NCBI GenBank assembly: GCA_020860025.1
Contig: JAJBVC010000168.1
Location: 1 to 10,083 of the forward strand
From: Clostridiales bacterium
GTDB taxonomy: Bacteria > Bacillota > Clostridia > Oscillospirales > Acutalibacteraceae
DNA: 10,083 nucleotides
Direction of reading: 5' to 3'
Both the position numbers and the translations under genes were made by a program. Below the pieces are notes generated by a model, which searched no databases, was not told the DNA's origin, and saw nothing but the letters and a program-made list of their open reading frames with translations. How positions within the stretch are numbered: the stretch's first letter is position 1; each line of letters opens with the position of its first letter. Positions 6,532 to 10,083 of this stretch are shown in pieces.

Positions 6532-6650
6532 AATGTCAGCATTTTTGAGCCGTTTTAGAGGGTAAGACAACAAACTATATTAACCCCTTAAAAACGGGCT
6601 CTGGAAACCCTCTATTTATGCGGGTTTCAGAGCCTTAAAATGCTGACATT
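6532..6650 (+). promoter_or_regulatory. Structured leader with mutually exclusive hairpins before the CD1108-like gene
   Basis: Three nested pairings are visible. The outer arms AATGTCAGCATTTT (6532-6545) and its exact reverse complement (6637-6650) make a 14-bp closing stem ending 2 bases before the GGAGG of the next gene. Hairpin I pairs 6547-6556 (GAGCCGTTTT) with about 6591-6601, with bulges, and may extend inward through GGGT/ACCC. Hairpin II pairs 6597-6610 with 6622-6634 (GGCTCTGGAAACCC, one bulged base). Hairpins I and II both need 6597-6601 (GGCTC), so they compete. AGAGGGT (6557-6563) can also pair with 6607-6613. This looks like an RNA switch or attenuator controlling the peptidase gene. 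A small MITE-like insertion is the alternative. I do not recognise a named RNA family. Confidence 0.55.
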
Positions 6651-6663
6651 TTGGAGGTGAATT

Positions 6664-8397
6664 ATGGCTGATATTAAAGAGATTGCTAAGCAGACAATTA
6701 AGACAGTTGACCGTGCTAAAATTGCAACTGAAAAAATAAAGGATGTCGGCATAAAAACAAAAGAAAATGTTAAAAAGGTTACCGAAACCGATGAAAACAA
6801 TCCCAATGAATATGCCACCAATAAATCTCAGGCTTCTACCGAAGCGGCTGTTGGTACTGCTGCCTATGTTGCCCATAAGGTTGGCAGAAAGGCTTATGAA
6901 AAGACAAAGCAGGATGTTAAGTATTATCATGACAAGTTGAAATACGGTGAACCTGTTTCCCAGAAAAGGACGCTTCAATTTGAATCTGAGGAAATTAAGG
7001 AAGCGGGAGAGCAAACAGCCAAAACAATAGAAAACATCAAAACCGTAAACTCTGCAACTCAAACGAGCAGTATAACTAATCCTATTAAGACTCATACCCG
7101 TAGTTTGAGAACGAAAAAAACGATAAAAACCGTTGAGGGCAACAAAAAGGTTATTCGTTCTGCTAATGACGGCAGAGTTTTAGCACAGGAAACAATGAAG
7201 CAATCTGCAAAGGCAGCAAAGAAAGCAGAAGCGATTACAAGAGAATCTGCAAAAGAAGCGGCAAAGCTCGCTAAAAAAGCAGCGGCATTTTTGAAGAAAA
7301 TCGCTAAACTGACTATTGAAGCAGTTAAATCGCTTGTATCTGCCATTATTGCAGGCGGTTGGACAGCGGTTATTGTTATCATTGTTATCTGTATGATAGG
7401 TGCCGTTGCCTACTCTGTTTACGGTATTTTCTTTTCCAATGAGGATAGCGGAACTGGTATTACGATTCAATCTGCTGTTATCGAGCTCAACGAGGAGTTT
7501 TGGGCTGAAACAGAAAAAGAAAAGGCTAAATACACCTATGACACATTAGATATGTCAGGGTATCAAGCCGATTGGAAAGAAGTTCTTGCCATCTATTCTG
7601 TTAAAGTGAATACCGACCCAGATAATCCCCTTGAGGTTGCAACGATAGATGAGAGCAAGAAGAATATGCTTCGTGACATCTTTTGGGATATGAACTCAAT
7701 ATCGTCAAGAACGGAAACAGAAGAAAGCACCACCGTTGTTGAAACAACAGACGAGCAAGGAAATGTTGTTCAGGAAGAACAACCTGTTACCAAAGTTACG
7801 CTATACCTAACCATTAACGGTAAATCTGCCGATGAAATGGCTGAACAATACAACTTTTCTGATAAGCAAAAAGAATATCTTGCAGAGCTTTTATCTCCCA
7901 AGAACGATAAAATGTGGAACTCACTGATTTATGGTTTTGGAATAGGCAAGAATATTGATATTTCAACGCTCGATTTCAGTGGTGAAACAGCAATAGAAGC
8001 ACAAAAGAAAGTCGTTGTTGTTGCAACAAATTCTGCTGAGTACGGTATTCCGGCAAGTAAGGGATATTGTCAGGCTTGGGTGGCGGATGTATATCAGGTT
8101 GCAGTTGGCAATCGAGGTCACGCAGCATCGGCAGTTGCTGCAGGCAGAATGTGGTCAGTATCAAAAGACTGGTCACAGATTCAGGTCGGCGCTGCTGTTT
8201 ACGGATATTCAAGCAGCCAATACGGTCATGTTGGTATCTATATAGGCAACGGTATGGTTGCTCACAATATCGGCGGCGTTAAAATTGAAACACTTGAACA
8301 CTGGGTTCAGTATTATAAAGGCGTATGTTGGGGTTGGGAGAACGGAAAGAATTTATCCGGGAATCCTATATACAACTGTGTCGGCGGACTAATCTAA
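6664..8397 (+). CDS. CD1108-like membrane-anchored NlpC/P60-type peptidase of the conjugation module
   Basis: A 577-residue protein resembling the CD1108 family of clostridial mobile elements, presumed to open peptidoglycan for the transfer apparatus (a VirB1-like role). Residues 1-225 are charged, Lys/Ala/Glu-rich and probably coiled-coil on the cytoplasmic side. One membrane segment lies at about 233-257. An extracytoplasmic middle domain follows (270-430, with DIFWDMNSISSRTETEE at 338-354), and then a C-terminal NlpC/P60-like domain (about 445-577). The probable catalytic residues are Cys469 in GYCQAWVADVY and His522 in YGHVGIYIGNG, with His534/Asn535 (VAHN) as the third. The ATG follows GGAGG (6653-6657) immediately after the structured leader. 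No second lytic domain is seen. The domain order is intact, and a strong terminator follows. The family name comes from memory of related sequences. Confidence 0.85.
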   Translation: MADIKEIAKQTIKTVDRAKIATEKIKDVGIKTKENVKKVTETDENNPNEYATNKSQASTEAAVGTAAYVAHKVGRKAYEKTKQDVKYYHDKLKYGEPVSQKRTLQFESEEIKEAGEQTAKTIENIKTVNSATQTSSITNPIKTHTRSLRTKKTIKTVEGNKKVIRSANDGRVLAQETMKQSAKAAKKAEAITRESAKEAAKLAKKAAAFLKKIAKLTIEAVKSLVSAIIAGGWTAVIVIIVICMIGAVAYSVYGIFFSNEDSGTGITIQSAVIELNEEFWAETEKEKAKYTYDTLDMSGYQADWKEVLAIYSVKVNTDPDNPLEVATIDESKKNMLRDIFWDMNSISSRTETEESTTVVETTDEQGNVVQEEQPVTKVTLYLTINGKSADEMAEQYNFSDKQKEYLAELLSPKNDKMWNSLIYGFGIGKNIDISTLDFSGETAIEAQKKVVVVATNSAEYGIPASKGYCQAWVADVYQVAVGNRGHAASAVAAGRMWSVSKDWSQIQVGAAVYGYSSSQYGHVGIYIGNGMVAHNIGGVKIETLEHWVQYYKGVCWGWENGKNLSGNPIYNCVGGLI

Positions 8398-8403
8398 ATG
8401 AAG

Positions 8404-8440
8404 GACAGAGAGAGCTTTATGGCTCTCTCTGTCAATTTTT
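8404..8440 (+). terminator. Strong intrinsic terminator ending the conjugation block
   Basis: A perfect 12-bp stem GACAGAGAGAGC (8404-8415) with 8422-8433 and a 6-base loop is followed by AATTTTT. It begins 6 bases after the peptidase stop codon. In related elements further transfer genes often follow in the same direction, so a terminator here marks an early end of the block. Confidence 0.9.
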
Positions 8441-9042
8441 GTTTGAATAGTTTTCAATTACTGCCAAAATAAAAGAAAAAATCTTAGTGAATGTACAATA
8501 CTACTCTATACGACTACATTTTTAAAAACTGCTTTGGTTCTTTCTTCAATCGCCGAAACATCCTTCTTTCGTTTGGGTACAACCTTTGGCTCAAAGCTGT
8601 CTTCTCTGTTATGAGTCGCATTACTTTTCATTCTGACTGAACTTGTCTTAATTTTCTTTACTGGTGTAACTGTTTCCGCGTTTCTCTGTTGCTATTGCTC
8701 CGTGGTCGTTACTTGAATAGCCAAAATGACTATTCATTTCACCCTGCAGCATTGCTTCAAACATCAGACCGAATATGGCCTTCAATACATTTTGCATATC
8801 CTTTATGTTTTTTGGTTAATACTGTTTGATAATTTGCTTTGCTAGATTCTCTCTGGGTGTGTTTTCTTTTTTCTTGTCATTTCGTTAATTCATTTTTTGT
8901 TCTTTCTTTCATTGTGACAGACTTTCAAACAAAAGCATAAGCGTGCAAGCTATTTTCATAACTTACACACTTTATTTTACAATATCAGCTTATGTTATTT
9001 AGATAATAAATCTTTCAAACTTAGTGATTAGTTAATAAGCAT
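8441..9042. mobile_element. Gene-free gap holding a degraded IS256-type insertion
   Basis: No intact gene is seen in these 600 bases. Apart from the transposase remnant (8506-8880), 8881-8972 would be the leader of the former IS. Read on the minus strand it begins AGTGTGTAAGTTATGAAAAT near 8970, which resembles an IS256-type terminal repeat, but the opposite end is missing so no inverted partner or target duplication can be shown. Bases 8441-8505 and 8973-9042 are AT-rich and show nothing recognisable, including no clear terminator after the minus-strand gene that ends at 9043. Confidence 0.55.
8506..8880 (-). pseudogene. IS256-family transposase remnant (N-terminal, frameshifted)
   Basis: Three minus-strand frames read together as the N-terminal part of an IS256-type (mutator family) transposase. 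From the ATG at 8880: MTRKKKTHPER in frame one; then ENLAKQIIKQY, an in-frame TAA at 8818-8816, and PKNIKDMQ followed by NVLKAIFGLMFEAMLQGEM and NSHFGYSSNDHG in a second frame that stops at 8650-8648; then SFEPKVVPKRKKD and VSAIEERTKAVFKN in a third frame ending at 8506. The order and spacing match the family start (basic N-terminus, EAMLQGEM/HxGY segment, then FEP-KRxKD). The catalytic DDE part is missing, because homology stops near 8518. The remnant carries at least two frameshifts, one nonsense codon and a deletion of the C-terminal two thirds, so it cannot be active. The family call is from memory of IS256-type sequences. Confidence 0.8.
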
Positions 9043-10083
9043 TTATTTTTTGTTTTCTTTTTGTTTTATTTGGCTACTATGTTTTTTGAAGAAATCAGTG
9101 CGTGGCGGAACAAATTTAAACTTGTGATTAATATCAACAAAAAAATCAATAGTTTCAAATATATAATCCCAATTCCGAATCCTATCATCTATATTAAGGT
9201 ATTCACGAATCATCTCACAACCTGAAGGAGCAATGGGATGAAATAAGGTTGTAGCAACTCTAACGATATGAAAAGAATCTATAAGCAATTGTAAAATGTT
9301 GTTATAATCGTTATCCTTGCTTTTTGTTACCCAATACTTATTAGCTTCACGAAGATAATCATTTAATAATTCATATACTTTATTAAATGAAAAATTGGAC
9401 ATGAAATACTCATATTGCAATATCACATTATCAGATTTTTCCTTGACGGTTGTGCTAACTTTTCCTAACGGATATGTCCGAAAATTATACTTCTGAAGAG
9501 TATAAAAACAAGAACGGACTAATCGATTAAATATATTTGTTAATAAGTTTCCTTCGTGCAATACATCGTCAAATCCGCTTTCTCCTAATGCTGCTTTAGG
9601 TGAAAATTTTACACTGCGTTTTCCAAGATCCATATTCATAAAGTGAAGTCTTAGCTGTTCAGGAGTATAATAGTTTAATAATTCGTTAGCAGTCGGCGGC
9701 TTGTTTTTACCACTACTTGACGCTTTTGAATTTCCGTACAACAGATGGTGATTTGGTATTATTACTGGAATATTTAGATGCTTATCAATGGTGTGGAATA
9801 AGCCGATTTCTGCAATCCCATAAAAATAGATATTATCTTCTCCTATGAATTGATATATTTTGGAATCGTTGTTTTTCCACCAATCATTCCATTTAGTGTC
9901 TTTATGATTCTCTTTAAGATAGGTTTTCGTAAATGAAATAGGCGCCCAAAGCGATTCTGGCCATACCCAAAATGTTAGATTTTCAATATCTTCTTTTATG
10001 GGAATTGGAATTCCCCATTTTATATTTCCGGAAATTCTCAAAGGTACAACTGTCTTGCCAGTTCTATATCGAATTTTTAAATC
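9043..10083 (-). CDS. Methionyl-tRNA-synthetase-like protein with degenerate KMSKS, C-terminal 346 residues (runs off right edge)
   Basis: The frame is open from base 10083 to the TAA at 9045-9043; the N-terminal half lies outside the window. A TTG at 10041 is in frame but has coding sequence before it (DLKIRYRTGKTVVP), so it is not the start. The visible part follows class I MetRS order: GNIKWGIPIP (19-28), WVWPESLWAP (39-48, where MetRS has WxDAP), WNDWW, FIGEDNIYFYG, IIPNHHLLYGNSKASS, YYTPEQLRLHF, then an anticodon-domain-like helical part with LLNDYLREANKYW and TTLFHPIAPSGCEMIREYL. Where MetRS has KMSKS, this protein has KASSS. It is AT-rich and stands next to an IS remnant. It is probably not the housekeeping enzyme, which keeps KMSKS and WxDAP; a paralogue of specialised or unknown role is likelier. 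A truncated C-terminus is not evident, as the anticodon domain reaches its usual end. Confidence 0.75.
   Translation of the reverse strand, partial: DLKIRYRTGKTVVPLRISGNIKWGIPIPIKEDIENLTFWVWPESLWAPISFTKTYLKENHKDTKWNDWWKNNDSKIYQFIGEDNIYFYGIAEIGLFHTIDKHLNIPVIIPNHHLLYGNSKASSSGKNKPPTANELLNYYTPEQLRLHFMNMDLGKRSVKFSPKAALGESGFDDVLHEGNLLTNIFNRLVRSCFYTLQKYNFRTYPLGKVSTTVKEKSDNVILQYEYFMSNFSFNKVYELLNDYLREANKYWVTKSKDNDYNNILQLLIDSFHIVRVATTLFHPIAPSGCEMIREYLNIDDRIRNWDYIFETIDFFVDINHKFKFVPPRTDFFKKHSSQIKQKENKK

Noticed and set aside
6532..6650. A MITE with 14-bp terminal inverted repeats
   Set aside because: No target duplication is visible, and the internal competing pairings and exact placement before a Shine-Dalgarno sequence fit a regulatory leader better. 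Kept as the alternative.
10039..10041. TTG as the start of the MetRS-like gene
   Set aside because: The frame continues upstream to the window edge, the preceding residues suit the family, and the catalytic N-terminal half would otherwise be missing.
1..10083. tRNA or rRNA genes
   Set aside because: No cloverleaf-like stretch with a TTC-type T arm and CCA-compatible acceptor, and no rRNA-like conserved segment, was seen on either strand by eye.

Overview
The window looks like part of an integrative and conjugative element (ICE) of a low-GC gut Firmicute, of the Lachnospiraceae/Ruminococcaceae (Clostridia) kind. The evidence is AT-rich DNA, strong AGGAGG ribosome binding sites, and a plus-strand block of genes in the usual order of a Gram-positive type IV secretion (conjugation) module: a VirB6/TrbL-like membrane protein, a PrgI-family protein, a VirB4 ATPase, a class B sortase, a cysteine-rich VLP protein and a CD1108-like membrane-anchored NlpC/P60-type peptidase. 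These names rest on motifs and remembered family sequences, not on a database search.

Layout. Positions 1-151 hold the start of an unrecognised minus-strand gene that runs off the left edge. It has its own promoter and a 15-bp palindrome over the -35 box. Positions 152-404 are a regulatory gap between this gene and the conjugation block, with two hairpins and a candidate plus-strand promoter. The conjugation genes run from 405 to 8397. The block is interrupted once, between the VirB6-like and PrgI-like genes (1242-2721), by an AT-richer cargo gene. This gene encodes an AlbA_2/Schlafen-type protein with an ATPase-like domain and a C-terminal winged helix. It has its own consensus promoter and terminator and is surrounded by repeated AACGAT motifs, including a perfect 15-bp inverted pair. 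A 119-base structured leader with mutually exclusive hairpins (6532-6650) precedes the peptidase gene. A strong terminator at 8404-8440 closes the block.

To the right, 8441-9042 has no intact gene but holds a frameshifted minus-strand remnant of an IS256-family transposase. From 9043 to the right edge lies the C-terminal part of a minus-strand methionyl-tRNA-synthetase-like protein whose KMSKS signature is degenerate.

How the parts fit: VirB6-like and PrgI-like proteins would form the membrane channel, VirB4 would power it, the CD1108-like peptidase would open the cell wall locally, and the sortase would anchor a surface protein not seen here. No relaxase, coupling protein or integrase is in the window, so transfer functions must lie outside it or be lost. 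The most interesting points are the AACGAT array around the AlbA_2 gene, the switch-like leader, and the MetRS paralogue.
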